Assembly (NCBI RefSeq): GCF_001417815.1 | Contig: NZ_BCFK01000031.1 | Span: forward strand, 83,195-147,194 | DNA from: Bifidobacterium aesculapii | GTDB taxonomy: Bacteria; Actinomycetota; Actinomycetes; Actinomycetales; Bifidobacteriaceae | Direction of reading: 5' to 3' | Length of the DNA stretch: 64,000 nt | Shown here: positions 45,730 to 55,296 of the stretch, in pieces | How the letters are laid out: every line of letters starts with the position of its first letter | Numbering within the stretch: the first letter of the stretch is position 1 | Made by a program: the position numbers and the translations under genes | Notes under the pieces: generated by a model | The model's database searches: none | The model's input: only the letters and a program-made list of their open reading frames with translations | Told to the model about the DNA's origin: nothing

Positions 45730-47364
45730 TCAGTGCCGGATACGGCGGAACGCCTCTTCGACGGCCTCGGCCGGCGGGTCCTCGAGATGGATCATGTGAC
45801 CGGGTCCGCCGTCGAGGACCACGAAGCGCAGCATGTTGCCGCGCGCCTTCTTGTCCTTGTGCATGAGCGCGAGCACATCGTCGAACGAGCCGCCGTTCCA
45901 CGAGACCGGCAGACCGAGCGAGCTGAGCAGCGCGCGATGGTAGTCGACGAGCTCCTGGTCGATGTACCCCAGCTGGTGGGCGAGTTCGGCCGCGTACACG
46001 GTGCCGACTGCGACCGCGTTGCCGTGGCGCCAGCGGAAATGCTCGAGCTTCTCGATGGCGTGACCCAGCGTATGCCCGTAGTTGAGGAACTCGCGCTTGC
46101 CTTTCTCCTTGAGGTCGGCGGAGACATGGTGCACCTTCACGGTCACGGTGCGCTCGATGAGTTCGGCGACCACGTCCTCCAGACCAGAGCCGAGGAAGGT
46201 CGCGCCGTCGAACGCGCGCAGCTGTTCGGCGTGCTCTTCGAGGATGCGCAGGATCTCCTGATCTTCGATGAACCCGGATTTGGCGACTTCGCCGAGACCT
46301 TCGATGAAGATGTCGTTCGGTAGCGAGGCGAGCGCCTTCGTGTCCGCGAGCACGCCGGCGGGCGTGTAGAACGAGCCGACGAGGTTCTTGCCCGCCGAGG
46401 TGTTGATGCCGGTCTTGCCACCCGTGGAGGCGTCGACCATGGCGAGCAGCGAGGTGGGGCAGTTCACGTAGCGGATGCCGCGCATCCACGTGGCGGCGAT
46501 GAAGCCCGCCAGATCGGTGGCCGCTCCCCCGCCGACGCCGACGATCGCGTCGGAGCGGGTGAAGCCTTCGTCGCCGAGACGCCGCCATACGCCGTCCGCC
46601 ACCTCGACGGTCTTGCCGGCCTCCGCGTCGGGCACTACGATGTCAACGACCGTGTAGCCCGCCTGGCGAAGCAGCGTGCGGGCTCGGTCGGAGTGCCGCT
46701 GCACGGGCGTCGTGTGGATCAGCGCAACCTTGCTGACCTTGTCGCCAAGCATGTCGGCGAGATGGTTCATCGCCCCCTCGCCGATCACCACGTCATACGG
46801 TTCGATGCCGCTGCCGGTCACATGGACGGTGCGTTCGCCGATCATGTCCATCACCTTTCTCGCCGCCATCTGCGGCGTCTGCCTGCGCGTGTGCACATGC
46901 ACATTCGCGACTTCACGGAACACGGGGTCGCGCTGCTTGTAGAGCTTCCTCCACCGGGCGTTCGCGTCGCCGGCGAGCATAGGCCGTCCGCCGCCGCGGT
47001 TCGCGCGCTCCATCGCCTCGCGCGGGTCGGCGTCGAGGTAGATGACGCGTCCGCCGTGGCCGATGTAGTCGGCCAGCGCGTCCTGGGTGGACGGGGTCAT
47101 CGGAGCGCCTCCGCCGAGGGAGAAGATGCCGTCGAAGTCCTCCAGATAGTCGGCGATGAGGTCGGCCTCCACCTCGCGGAACGCAGACTCACCGTATCGT
47201 TCGAAGTAGGCTGGGATCTTCATCCCCACTTCGCGTTCGATTTCGATGTCGGCGTCGGCGAACGGCAGGCGCATCATGCGCGCCACCTCCTTGCCGACAC
47301 GCGTCTTGCCAGCGCCCATCATGCCGATGATGACTGCCTTGGGACGGATGACGCCGCGCCTCAC
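45730..47364 (-). CDS. aroKB: Bifunctional shikimate kinase / 3-dehydroquinate synthase
   Basis: A 544-residue fusion. Residues about 1-175 are shikimate kinase with Walker [22 protein letters not shown] and SLGGGAPM. Residues about 185-544 are 3-dehydroquinate synthase with [49 protein letters not shown] and the zinc ligands in [11 protein letters not shown]. The enzyme covers steps two and five of the shikimate pathway. The start is probably GTG at 47364, whose GTGA overlaps the aroC stop and has GGAGC upstream; a GTG six codons earlier is possible. Confidence 0.95.
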   Translation of the reverse strand: MRRGVIRPKAVIIGMMGAGKTRVGKEVARMMRLPFADADIEIEREVGMKIPAYFERYGESAFREVEADLIADYLEDFDGIFSLGGGAPMTPSTQDALADYIGHGGRVIYLDADPREAMERANRGGGRPMLAGDANARWRKLYKQRDPVFREVANVHVHTRRQTPQMAARKVMDMIGERTVHVTGSGIEPYDVVIGEGAMNHLADMLGDKVSKVALIHTTPVQRHSDRARTLLRQAGYTVVDIVVPDAEAGKTVEVADGVWRRLGDEGFTRSDAIVGVGGGAATDLAGFIAATWMRGIRYVNCPTSLLAMVDASTGGKTGINTSAGKNLVGSFYTPAGVLADTKALASLPNDIFIEGLGEVAKSGFIEDQEILRILEEHAEQLRAFDGATFLGSGLEDVVAELIERTVTVKVHHVSADLKEKGKREFLNYGHTLGHAIEKLEHFRWRHGNAVAVGTVYAAELAHQLGYIDQELVDYHRALLSSLGLPVSWNGGSFDDVLALMHKDKKARGNMLRFVVLDGGPGHMIHLEDPPAEAVEEAFRRIRH

Positions 47365-48554
47365 CGCATGTGCTCCGGCCACGAGGCGAGGTAGTTCTCG
47401 CAGTTGCGGCGCGTTTCGGCGACGCTGTCGCCGCCGAACTTCTCGAGCGCGTACTTGGCGAGTGTCAGACGCACCATCGCCTCGGCGACGACGGACGCCG
47501 CGGGCACGGCGGTCGAGTCGGAACGCTGGTTGATGGCCTGCGCGGCTTCGCCGTTGGCGACGTCCACGGTACGCAGGGCGCGCGGGATGGACGGAATCGG
47601 CTTCATGGCGGCGCGCACGCGGATCGGCTGCCCGTTGGACATGCCGCCTTCGATGCCGCCGGCACGGTTCGTGAGTCTGGTGATGCGGCCATCCTCGCCG
47701 GGCACCATCTCGTCGTGCGCGGCGGAGCCGGGGCGCACCGCTTCAAGGAATCCGTCGCCGATCTCCACACCCTTGATGGCCTGGATGCCCATCACGGCGG
47801 AGGCGAGGGCGGCGTCGAGGCGACGGTCGGACTCCACGTAGGTGCCGATGCCGGCGGGCACGCCGTAGGCGATGACCTCGATGACGCCGCCGACCGTGTC
47901 CGCGTTCGCCTTGATCTCGTCGATGCGCGCGATCATGCGTTCCTCGGCGGCCTTGTCGAGCGTGCGCACAGGTGAGGCGTCGAGCGCGGCGACATCGTCC
48001 GGTGTGGGCAGCACGGCGTTGTCGGCGTCCTCGACGCCGGCACCGCCGATGGAGATGACGTGGGCGACGGTACGGATGCCGAATGCCTGTTCGAGGAACT
48101 TCGCGGCGATCGCACCGAGCGCCACACGCGAGGCGGTCTCACGCGCGCTGGAGCGTTCAAGCACCGGACGCGCGTCGTCGAAACCGTACTTGCGCATGCC
48201 GGTCAGGTCGGCGTGCCCCGGGCGAGGCCGGCTCAGCGGCGCGTTGCGGCCGGTGCGTTCCAACTCATGATCGAGCGGGTCCGCGCTCATCACTTCGGTC
48301 CACTTGGGCCATTCGGTGTTGGCGATCTCCACGGCGATGGGACCGCCGAGCGTGGAGCCGTGCCGCACGCCTGTAAGAAGCCTGACCTTGTCCTGTTCGA
48401 ACTTCATGCGTGCGCCGCGGCCGTAGCCGAGACGCCGACGCGCCAAGGCGTCCACGACATCCTGGCTGGTGACGGACACGCCTGCCGGCAGTCCTTCGAT
48501 CATCGCGACCAGCGCCTCGCCGTGGGATTCGCCCGCCGTCTGCCAACGCAACAT
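47361..48554 (-). CDS. aroC: Chorismate synthase
   Basis: A 397-residue FMN-dependent enzyme making chorismate, the substrate of TrpE. It begins [20 protein letters not shown] and contains [33 protein letters not shown] and [16 protein letters not shown]. The start ATG follows GGAGGAA. Its stop overlaps the start of aroKB, so it leads the operon. It is divergent from the prepilin peptidase. Confidence 0.97.
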   Translation of the reverse strand: MLRWQTAGESHGEALVAMIEGLPAGVSVTSQDVVDALARRRLGYGRGARMKFEQDKVRLLTGVRHGSTLGGPIAVEIANTEWPKWTEVMSADPLDHELERTGRNAPLSRPRPGHADLTGMRKYGFDDARPVLERSSARETASRVALGAIAAKFLEQAFGIRTVAHVISIGGAGVEDADNAVLPTPDDVAALDASPVRTLDKAAEERMIARIDEIKANADTVGGVIEVIAYGVPAGIGTYVESDRRLDAALASAVMGIQAIKGVEIGDGFLEAVRPGSAAHDEMVPGEDGRITRLTNRAGGIEGGMSNGQPIRVRAAMKPIPSIPRALRTVDVANGEAAQAINQRSDSTAVPAASVVAEAMVRLTLAKYALEKFGGDSVAETRRNCENYLASWPEHMR

Positions 48555-48657
48555 ACGTCTATTCCTCCATTGTGCCTTCGCCGGCACCGCGCGCCGCTGT
48601 CGGCGGACGTGCAGATCCCGGCTTCTCGCGTTCGTAACTAGGGGTTAATGTTAAGGC

Positions 48658-49122
48658 ATGCCGTACCTGTACTGTCTGCCTGGTCTATTATGCGGTCTCG
48701 CCCTCGCCGTCGAGGATGTGCGCCGCCGCCGTGTGCCGCGGGTCTGGGTGGCGGCCGGATGCGGCGTGCAGCTTGCCGCCGACCTGCTGTGGGCCGCAAT
48801 GGCGAACGATTTCTTCATGCTGCTCGAGGCGCTGCTGTTCACCGCCCTGTGCTTCTGCGTGCAGCTGCTGCTCGCGTTGGCGAAGCCGGGCGCGCTCGGG
48901 TTGGGCGATGTGACGGCGATGCTGCCACTGGGTCTGGCGGTGGGCGCGTACGGGCTTGTACACGTCGCCGCATGGTGGTTGGCGATGGGGGTGTTGGGGC
49001 TAGCGTTCGTCGCCGCATGGACGCGCTTCGACCCCCAGCGCGCCACGCCGTACGCGGGACGTGTACCGTTCGTCCCGGTGATCGTGGCCGCGGCGGTCGT
49101 GGCCGTCATGGCGATCGCATGA
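48658..49122 (+). CDS. tadV: Prepilin peptidase, A24 family (TadV/CpaA-like)
   Basis: A 154-residue membrane aspartic peptidase with about five to six spans. The two catalytic Asp residues are Asp20 in AVEDVRRRRVP and Asp84 in GLGDVTAML. The methyltransferase domain found in full-length PilD is absent, as in TadV/CpaA proteins that process Flp-type prepilins. No pilin or tad assembly gene is in the window. In bifidobacteria tadV is reported to lie apart from the tad locus, which fits. The start is a reasonable ATG after AAGG. Confidence 0.8.
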   Translation: MPYLYCLPGLLCGLALAVEDVRRRRVPRVWVAAGCGVQLAADLLWAAMANDFFMLLEALLFTALCFCVQLLLALAKPGALGLGDVTAMLPLGLAVGAYGLVHVAAWWLAMGVLGLAFVAAWTRFDPQRATPYAGRVPFVPVIVAAAVVAVMAIA

Positions 49123-49172
49123 CGCCCGTCCCCGGTTCCCTGCGTTCCCTACCTTAGGCTCCCCATCCCGGT

Positions 49173-49262
49173 TCCCATGGTGCGGTAACACACTTTCTTC
49201 ATAACCCCGGAAAACAGCCGTTTTCAGCCGCCGCACCATGGGATTGTTACCGCACCATGGGA
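49173..49262. repeat. 18-bp inverted repeat with a third half-site between tadV and mltG
   Basis: TCCCATGGTGCGGTAACA (49173-49190) has its exact complement at 49245-49262. A further copy of CCGCACCATGGGATT starts at 49231, next to the right arm. Within the loop GAAAAC/GTTTTC (49210-49225) forms a small hairpin. It lies between converging genes and may end tadV transcription or be a mobile-repeat remnant. Confidence 0.65.
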
Positions 49263-49275
49263 CGTCACGCTTCCT

Positions 49276-49317
49276 CACTCGTGAGTTCATGTACGCGTGT
49301 GCACGAACTCACGAGTG
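49276..49317 (-). terminator. Hairpin after mltG
   Basis: CACTCGTGAGTTC (49276-49288) pairs exactly with 49305-49317. It lies 11 bases after the mltG stop on the minus strand, without a clear T-run. Confidence 0.65.
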
Positions 49318-49327
49318 GGGAAGGGGG

Positions 49328-50503
49328 TCAGTTCGCGTTCTCGTTGTTGGATTTGTATTCCTGCACGAACTGGTTGAACTCGTCCTCGTCGGCGGTGAAT
49401 TTGGTCTCGCCGGTTTCGAGGTTCACGGTCACGAAGTACAGCCAATCGCCGCTCTCCGGGTTCAGCGCGGCCTCGAGCGCGTTGTCGCCGGGATTGGAGA
49501 TGGGAGTCGGGGGCAGGCCCTTGTGTATGCGCGTGTTGTATGGGTTCGAGGCGTCGTCGAGCATGGCCTGCGTAATGTCGGCCGATTTGACGTTGTTACC
49601 GTAGGCGACGGTGGAATCCATGCCGAGCGTCATGCCCTTGTCCAGACGGTTGAGGATGACGCGCGTCACCTTGCCGTAGTATTCCTTCGAATTCACCTCG
49701 GCCTCGGCTATGGAAGCGATGTTGAGGATCCGCTCACGGTCGGCGGCCTTGACCCCGAGCTCATCGAGCTTCGCGATGCGCTTGTCGACCATCATCTTGA
49801 GGATGTCCGAAGCGGACTTCTTCGACTTCACGTCGTACTGCCCGGGCTCGAGCCATCCCTCGAACTTGCCCTTCGCCTCGGCGGGCAGGATGCCGCTGCC
49901 TCCCCCGTCGATCACCGCCTTGAACTCCGACTCGTCGATACCGCTCAGCTGCGCGGCGTTGGCGATCACGTCGGACACGCGCTCACCCGACTTCACGTCG
50001 AGGAATCCCGTGGCCTTCGTCTGGTCGGAGAGGATCTCGACGGCATCGGCGGACTGCATGTGTTTCTGCATCTCATAGGTGCCCGGGTAGAGCGTCGCCG
50101 AATTGGCGGAGACCGTCGCCGCGAACGTCTCCGCGGATTTGACGATCTGCGCCTTGACGAGGTTCCTGCCGACGGTCAGGGAATCCTGCCCCTGTTCGAT
50201 GGTGAAGTAGACGGTGCCGTACGCCTTGCCTTTGAACTCCTGGGAAATGCTCTTGTTGTACTCGTTGACCGCGCGGATCGCGGCGATGCGGCGGTACCCG
50301 AAGAAGCACCCCGTGGCGAGGAGGGCGAGGACCGCTACCACGGCCACGATGACGAGGACGCGCTTCTGGCGTCCCTTGCGACGCCGGTCGCGCATCTCCT
50401 TGCGTGATTTGGGCGGCTTGGGCGGCTCCGACGCCGGGGCGGCGGAATTGCCGGTAACCCACTGGGTGTTCTCCTCGAAGTAATCGTTGAAGCTGTCGGA
50501 CAT
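49328..50503 (-). CDS. mltG: Endolytic murein transglycosylase MltG
   Basis: A 391-residue inner-membrane enzyme that cleaves nascent peptidoglycan strands. A charged cytosolic N-terminus of about 45 residues (RKEMRDRRRKGRQKR) precedes one membrane helix (VLVIVAVVAVLALLATGCFF). The exported YceG domain carries the catalytic Glu in ILNIASIAEAEV and VILNRLDKGMTLGMDSTVAY. The ATG at 50503 is preferred over the adjacent GTG at 50506 for spacing from GGGAG. It is 9 bases after ruvX. Confidence 0.94.
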   Translation of the reverse strand: MSDSFNDYFEENTQWVTGNSAAPASEPPKPPKSRKEMRDRRRKGRQKRVLVIVAVVAVLALLATGCFFGYRRIAAIRAVNEYNKSISQEFKGKAYGTVYFTIEQGQDSLTVGRNLVKAQIVKSAETFAATVSANSATLYPGTYEMQKHMQSADAVEILSDQTKATGFLDVKSGERVSDVIANAAQLSGIDESEFKAVIDGGGSGILPAEAKGKFEGWLEPGQYDVKSKKSASDILKMMVDKRIAKLDELGVKAADRERILNIASIAEAEVNSKEYYGKVTRVILNRLDKGMTLGMDSTVAYGNNVKSADITQAMLDDASNPYNTRIHKGLPPTPISNPGDNALEAALNPESGDWLYFVTVNLETGETKFTADEDEFNQFVQEYKSNNENAN

Positions 50504-50512
50504 CACTTCTCC

Positions 50513-50968
50513 CTATCGCTCTTTGCGATCCAACGCGGATTGCAGTATCACGACGGCGGACTGCTGATCCACCATCGACCGGTGGCTTCTGCCGCCTATG
50601 TTCGCCTCATAAAGCTGATGATGCGCGCTCACCGTCGTGAGCCGTTCGTCCATCAATTCTACGCTTGGTGTCGTTTCGAGTCGGAACTCCCCCTCCTCGG
50701 CCAGCCGTTCCATGCGCTTGATGAGATTCGTGGCCCACCGGCGCGCCTTCTTCGCGCTTTTGCCTTCGTCGCCGTTCATCAGGAGCGGCAACCCGATGAC
50801 GATGTGGTCGACCTGTTCGTCCTCGATGACGTAGATCACATCGTCCAACGCGCGGAAGGAGTCTCCGTACGCCTGGATGTTGCCGATGGGGTGTGCGAAG
50901 GTGAGCTCCGGGTCGGACAATGAGAGTCCGACCCGAGCGTCACCCAGATCGATGCCGAGCCAGGTCAA
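50513..50968 (-). CDS. ruvX: Holliday junction resolvase-like RNase H fold protein (RuvX/YqgF)
   Basis: A 151-residue YqgF protein, linked to pre-16S rRNA 5' processing. The first acidic motif is LGIDLGDARVGLSLSD, the middle IVIGLPLLMNGDEG, and the final acidic region VELMDERLTTV. The start is TTG at 50968 with AAGGG nine bases upstream inside the end of alaS. It sits five bases from the alaS stop, in the common alaS-ruvX-mltG order. Confidence 0.94.
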   Translation of the reverse strand: MTWLGIDLGDARVGLSLSDPELTFAHPIGNIQAYGDSFRALDDVIYVIEDEQVDHIVIGLPLLMNGDEGKSAKKARRWATNLIKRMERLAEEGEFRLETTPSVELMDERLTTVSAHHQLYEANIGGRSHRSMVDQQSAVVILQSALDRKER

Positions 50969-50973
50969 GCGGC

Positions 50974-53655
50974 TCAGCCCTTCAGCGCCTCGTGCTCGAG
51001 CGCGGCGATCGCCTCGTCGATCTTCGAGGCGTCGGCGCCGCCGCCCTGCGCGAAGTCCGGCTTGCCGCCGCCACCGCCGCCGAGCATCTTGGAGGCGCCG
51101 CGCACGAGGTCGCCGGCCTTGATGCCGAGCTTGCGCGCGGCCTCGTTCGTGGCCACGGCGACCATGGGCTTGTCGTCGGCGCTCACGCCGGCGAGGGCCA
51201 CGACGACCGGGGACTCGTCGCCCAGACGGGAGCGCACGTCGAGCACGGTCTTGCGCAGCGCGTCGAACGAACCGAAGTGGCCGACGTTCTTCGCGGCGAC
51301 CTTGACGGCGGCCTGTGAGGCCTGCGCGGCCTTGACGAGCTCCGGGACGGCGGCGGCGAGCTGGCTCTCGTACATGGCGGCAAGCCTGCGATCGGATTCC
51401 TTGAGCTTGGCGAGCAGCGCGTTGACGCGCTCGGCGAGCTCATCGGGACGGGCGTTGAGCTTGTCGGACAGCTGCGAGACCAGTGCATGCTCACGCGCGT
51501 TGAAGTCGTAGGCGCCCTGGCCCACAACGGCGTCGACGCGGCGCACGCCGGAGCCGATGGAGGCTTCGGACAGGATGTTGACCATGCCGATCTTGCCGAC
51601 GTGGTCGACGTGGGTGCCGCCGCACAGCTCACGGCTCCAACCGTCCTCGCCGATGGAGACGACGCGCACGACGTCGCCGTACTTCTCACCGAACAGGTGC
51701 ATCGCACCGAGGGCGATGGCGTCGTCGAACTTCATCTCCTTGGTGGTGACGGCGAGGTTGTCGCGCAGCTTGTCGTTGACGCGCTCCTCGACGGCACTGA
51801 TCACCGACTTCGCCGGGGCCTTGGACCACTGGAAGTCGAAGCGCAGTCGGTTCGGGGCATCCTCGGAGCCGCGCTGGGTGGCCTGCGGGCCGAGCTCCTC
51901 GCGCAGCGCCTTGTGCACCATGTGCGTGGCGGTGTGCGAACGGGCGATGGCGCCACGGCGGGCCAGATCGATGTTGGCGTTGACTTCGGCGCCCACGACC
52001 AGAGTGCCTTCGGTCAGGCGGCACTGGTGGACGATGAGGTCCTTGATGGGCTTCTGCACGTCGTCGACTTCGAGCACGGCGCCGTCGTCGGACAGGATCT
52101 CGCCCTGGTCGGCGAGCTGGCCGCCCGCCTCCGCGTAGAACGGGGTGCGGTCGAGGATGACCTCGACGGTGGCCGGGCCGGTAACGGCCGGCACGGACCC
52201 CTTGCCCTCCTGCATGATGCCGAGGACCTTCGCGCGCGCGGACATATCCGTGTAGCCGAGGAAGTCGATGGGCTTGAGCAGCGTCTTCTTGAAGTCGTCG
52301 TAGACGGACAGGTCCACGTTGTGACGCTTCTTGAGTGCGTCGGCGCGGGCGCGGGACTTCTGCTCGGCCATGAGCTCGCGGAACTTCGCCGCATCGACCT
52401 TCACGCCCTGTTCGGCGGCCATCTCGAGGGTCAGCTCGATCGGGAAGCCGTAGGTGTCGTGCAGCTTGAAGGCGTCCTCACCGCTCACCTCGGGCTCGTC
52501 GGAGCCGTTCTTGGCCTTGCTGACGGCCACGTCGAGAATCGTGGTGCCGGTCTCGAGCGTGCGGCGGAAGGCGTCCTCCTCGCCGTACGCGGATTCGCTG
52601 ACCTCATGGAAGGTGTCGTTGAGCTCCGGGTAGCTGGGCTCCATCGCGGCCTTGGAAGTCGGGAAGAGGGTGGGCAGCACCGGATCGGTCACGCCGAGCA
52701 TGCGCATCGAGCGCACGGTGCGGCGCAGCAGACGGCGCAGCACGTAGCCGCGGCCCACGTTGGAGGGCCGCACGCCGTCGGACATGATCATCAGGGCGGA
52801 GCGCACGTGGTCGGCGACCACGCGGAAGCGCACGTCGGCGTCCTCGTTCTCGCCGTACTTGAGTCCGGACAGTCGCTCGGCGGCCTCGATGACAGGGAAG
52901 ACCTCGTCGGTCTCGTAGATGTTGTTCTTGCCCTGCATCAGGTAGGCGAGACGCTCCAGACCGGCGCCGGTATCGATGTTCTTGTTCTCGAGCTCGCCGA
53001 CGATGTGCAGGTCGGTCTTGGATTTGACGTTGTCGACCTCGTAGTTCTCGAAGACGAGGTCCCAGATCTCGATGTAGCGGTTCTCGTCGGCGATGGGGCC
53101 GCCCTCCTTGCCGAAGGCGGGGCCGCGGTCGACGTAGATCTCGGAGCAGGGGCCGCCAGGGCCGGGGCCACCGGTGGTCCAGAAGTTGTCCTCCATGCCC
53201 ATCTTCTGGATGTGCTCGGGGTCGACGCCCTCGTTGACCCACAGGGAGCGGGCCTCGTCATCGTCGGTGAAGGTGGTCATCCACAGCTTCTCCGGATCGA
53301 AGCCGTAGCCGCCCTCGCTCTGCGGGGTGGTGAGCAGCTCCCACGCATAGTGGATGGCCTCCTCCTTGAAGTAGTCTCCGAAGGAGAAGTTGCCGAGCAT
53401 CTGGAAGAAGGTGCCGTGGCGGGTGGTCTTGCCGACCTCGTCGATGTCGAGCGTACGCACGCACTTCTGGTTCGAGGCCATGCGGTGCTTGGGCGGGGTC
53501 TGCTCGCCCATGAGGTACGGGATGAACGGGACCATGCCGGCGATGGTGAACAGCGTGGTCGGGTTCGGCGAGATGAGCGACGCGGAAGGGACGACCAGAT
53601 GGTCGTGCGCCGCGAAATAGTCGAGGTAGCGCTTCGCGATTTCTGAGGTGCGCAT
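50974..53655 (-). CDS. alaS: Alanyl-tRNA synthetase
   Basis: An 893-residue class II synthetase with four parts: catalytic domain ([20 protein letters not shown] onward, [11 protein letters not shown]), tRNA-recognition domain ([14 protein letters not shown]), editing domain ([11 protein letters not shown] and CGGTHVDH zinc residues) and C-Ala with [15 protein letters not shown]. The start at 53655 is the conserved one; the AAGGAG site is rather far (12 bases), and an in-frame ATG 13 codons upstream is possible. Confidence 0.96.
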   Translation of the reverse strand: MRTSEIAKRYLDYFAAHDHLVVPSASLISPNPTTLFTIAGMVPFIPYLMGEQTPPKHRMASNQKCVRTLDIDEVGKTTRHGTFFQMLGNFSFGDYFKEEAIHYAWELLTTPQSEGGYGFDPEKLWMTTFTDDDEARSLWVNEGVDPEHIQKMGMEDNFWTTGGPGPGGPCSEIYVDRGPAFGKEGGPIADENRYIEIWDLVFENYEVDNVKSKTDLHIVGELENKNIDTGAGLERLAYLMQGKNNIYETDEVFPVIEAAERLSGLKYGENEDADVRFRVVADHVRSALMIMSDGVRPSNVGRGYVLRRLLRRTVRSMRMLGVTDPVLPTLFPTSKAAMEPSYPELNDTFHEVSESAYGEEDAFRRTLETGTTILDVAVSKAKNGSDEPEVSGEDAFKLHDTYGFPIELTLEMAAEQGVKVDAAKFRELMAEQKSRARADALKKRHNVDLSVYDDFKKTLLKPIDFLGYTDMSARAKVLGIMQEGKGSVPAVTGPATVEVILDRTPFYAEAGGQLADQGEILSDDGAVLEVDDVQKPIKDLIVHQCRLTEGTLVVGAEVNANIDLARRGAIARSHTATHMVHKALREELGPQATQRGSEDAPNRLRFDFQWSKAPAKSVISAVEERVNDKLRDNLAVTTKEMKFDDAIALGAMHLFGEKYGDVVRVVSIGEDGWSRELCGGTHVDHVGKIGMVNILSEASIGSGVRRVDAVVGQGAYDFNAREHALVSQLSDKLNARPDELAERVNALLAKLKESDRRLAAMYESQLAAAVPELVKAAQASQAAVKVAAKNVGHFGSFDALRKTVLDVRSRLGDESPVVVALAGVSADDKPMVAVATNEAARKLGIKAGDLVRGASKMLGGGGGGKPDFAQGGGADASKIDEAIAALEHEALKG

Positions 53656-53747
53656 AAGCGGGTGGAACTCCTTGTATTGTCTGTTGTCGGGCATGATGAA
53701 GCCCTGTGGGTCGTCTGGTGCGCCGTAATCAATCGTTCGCATCATGC

Positions 53748-53780
53748 GTGGCTCCGCCCTTACGGTACGGGCGGAGCCAC
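53748..53780 (-). terminator. Hairpin in front of alaS
   Basis: GTGGCTCCGCCC (53748-53759) pairs exactly with 53769-53780 around a nine-base loop. It follows the small DUF6167-like gene and precedes alaS by about 93 bases. No T-tract follows. Confidence 0.55.
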
Positions 53781-53792
53781 GTGGCGGCGGGC

Positions 53793-54029
53793 TCAGCGGC
53801 CGTCGCCGATGTACTGTCTGTTGAGTTCAGCCTCGCGGGCTCGACGCGTGGCATTGAATTCGTTGACGAGTCCTTCGAACGTGCGGATGCCCACATGGTC
53901 CTGGTCGGGACCCAGCAGGAACTGCCTCGCCGCGTCCGGGGTGTTGGCCTTCACGTAGGCCTGCGCCTTGGTGACGGCGATCACTCCGAGCGAGAAGCCG
54001 AGCCCGACCCAGAAGATGCGTTTGAACAT
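53793..54029 (-). CDS. Small membrane protein, DUF6167-like
   Basis: A 78-residue protein with one membrane helix at its N-terminus ([20 protein letters not shown]) followed by a charged helix-rich part. Such a protein beside a DUF948 gene upstream of alaS is common in actinobacteria and is often named DUF6167. Function unknown. The ATG at 54029 is preferred over a GTG at 54032 for spacing from AAGGGGG. Its start overlaps the DUF948 stop, so the pair is coupled. Confidence 0.7.
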   Translation of the reverse strand: MFKRIFWVGLGFSLGVIAVTKAQAYVKANTPDAARQFLLGPDQDHVGIRTFEGLVNEFNATRRAREAELNRQYIGDGR

Positions 54030-54421
54030 CACTCCCCCTTGCTGTCCTCGCCGGCGCGGCCGGCGGATTGGCGGACGAGGAAGGACTGCGCGGTGGATTT
54101 GAGGGCGTAGACGGCGGAGGCGACCTTGATCACCGGCTTGCCGAGGAAGGAACCGTACAGGTCGGTGAGCGCGCCCACGTTGTTCGCGGTCGTCGAGGCG
54201 GCGGCGGAGATCTTGTTGACGTCCTCCAGCGACTTGTTGACCTGCTTGACGGTGGTGACGCCCTCGTCGAGCGCCGGGATGGCATGCTCCCCCGATTCGC
54301 GTACGGTGTCGGCGATCTGGTCGAACAGCTTGCCCAGACGGATCAGCGGATAGATCATGAACCCGGCGAGTACGGCGAACGCGATTGCGGCGACCAGACC
54401 GGCGATCTCTCCAACTCCCAT
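54029..54421 (-). CDS. DUF948 domain membrane protein
   Basis: A 130-residue protein with an N-terminal membrane helix (VAAIAFAVLAGFMIYPLIRL) and a coiled-coil-prone stretch (ESGEHAIPALDEGVTTVKQV), typical of DUF948 proteins. The stop overlaps the start of the DUF6167-like gene. Function is unknown; the pair is regularly found upstream of alaS, suggesting a conserved but uncharacterised envelope role. Confidence 0.85.
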   Translation of the reverse strand: MGVGEIAGLVAAIAFAVLAGFMIYPLIRLGKLFDQIADTVRESGEHAIPALDEGVTTVKQVNKSLEDVNKISAAASTTANNVGALTDLYGSFLGKPVIKVASAVYALKSTAQSFLVRQSAGRAGEDSKGE

Positions 54422-54457
54422 ATTGCCTCCTAGTACACAGTTACCCGCACAAGAGTA

Positions 54458-55132
54458 TCACTTGCCATACGACACGATGGTTATCGCCTCATCGAACGGT
54501 TTGTCCGTATCGAAATCGATGAGGGTGACGGAGCCGTTGGCCGGCCTCTCGCTCAGGTCGAGACCGTCGCCGCCGAAGCGGTGGCCGAGGCTCAGCAGCG
54601 TGTTGCCATGGGATATCTGCAGCACGTGGTCGCCGTCCCTGAGGTCCGGGTTCGCGGCGATAAGCGAGAACGCCCCCTCGACCCGGTTCCAGTATTCCTC
54701 ATCGGATTCCGCATCATGGAACGGATCGGCCTCCTTCAGGAAGTCACGGGTCGCGGCGAGGCCGAACTTCTCGACGATCTCGTTGTAGTTCTTCGCACCG
54801 TGGGGGCCGCCGGCGGCGGTCCATGCGAGCGACATGTCCTGGCCTTCGAAGTAGCCGTAGCACTGCTCGCGGAAGTGCATGTCGGCGACGAGGACGGGGC
54901 GGCGGTGCCCCGCGGCCTCGTTGATGTCGAGGATGCGTTTCGCGGTGATCTCCGCGCGCGAGGTATCGGAGCAATAGGCGGCGGCGAAGTCGAGGTCTTC
55001 GAGCTTGTGCCCGGCCTTGTCGGCGTCGGCCAGGCCGGATTCGGTCAGGGGTGCGTTGCACCACCCCTGGAGGCGGTTGTACTTGTTGAACGTGGTCTGC
55101 CCGTGGCGGACCAAATGCAGATGCAGAATCAT
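54458..55132 (-). CDS. Histidine phosphatase family protein (phosphoglycerate mutase-like)
   Basis: A 224-residue protein of the histidine phosphatase superfamily. The catalytic motif is LHLVRHGQTTFNKYNRLQGW, and the second His is in VLQISHGNTLLS. The active-site Glu is in HFREQCYGYFEG. It is not assured to be the glycolytic mutase, because FREQCYGYFEG is more like general phosphatases. The start ATG lies six bases after a TACTGT -10 on the minus strand, predicting a leaderless transcript, while AGGAG in between could also serve. Confidence 0.88.
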   Translation of the reverse strand: MILHLHLVRHGQTTFNKYNRLQGWCNAPLTESGLADADKAGHKLEDLDFAAAYCSDTSRAEITAKRILDINEAAGHRRPVLVADMHFREQCYGYFEGQDMSLAWTAAGGPHGAKNYNEIVEKFGLAATRDFLKEADPFHDAESDEEYWNRVEGAFSLIAANPDLRDGDHVLQISHGNTLLSLGHRFGGDGLDLSERPANGSVTLIDFDTDKPFDEAITIVSYGK

Positions 55133-55138
55133 GCTCCT

Positions 55139-55172
55139 ACAGTACAACGTGCCGTTCAATGCAACGTGCCGT
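55139..55172 (-). promoter_or_regulatory. Leaderless promoter with tandem direct repeats before the phosphatase gene
   Basis: On the minus strand TACTGT (55144-55139) is followed by six bases and the ATG. Upstream the 11-mer ACGGCACGTTG occurs twice (plus-strand 55145-55155 and 55162-55172) with a 17-base period, as an activator or repressor site might. Confidence 0.45.
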
Positions 55173-55216
55173 ACGATGCGGCGGCCGTTGTACGTCGGGG
55201 TGCGCGGCACAACGCG

Positions 55217-55251
55217 GAAACCCCGCGTCCTTTGCGGGAACACGGGGTTTC
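55217..55251 (-). terminator. Terminator after rpsD
   Basis: GAAACCCCG (55217-55225) pairs with 55243-55251. On the minus strand the stem ends in GGGGTTTCC, a short U-tract. Confidence 0.75.
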
Positions 55252-55296
55252 GGCGGTATGTCCTTGACTGTATATGGATACAGAAGTGGGCCCGGA

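Noticed and set aside
53656..53792. A T-box leader upstream of alaS
   Set aside because: The T-box antiterminator consensus is not present and the 137-base spacer is too short for a full T-box. Only a simple hairpin is seen.
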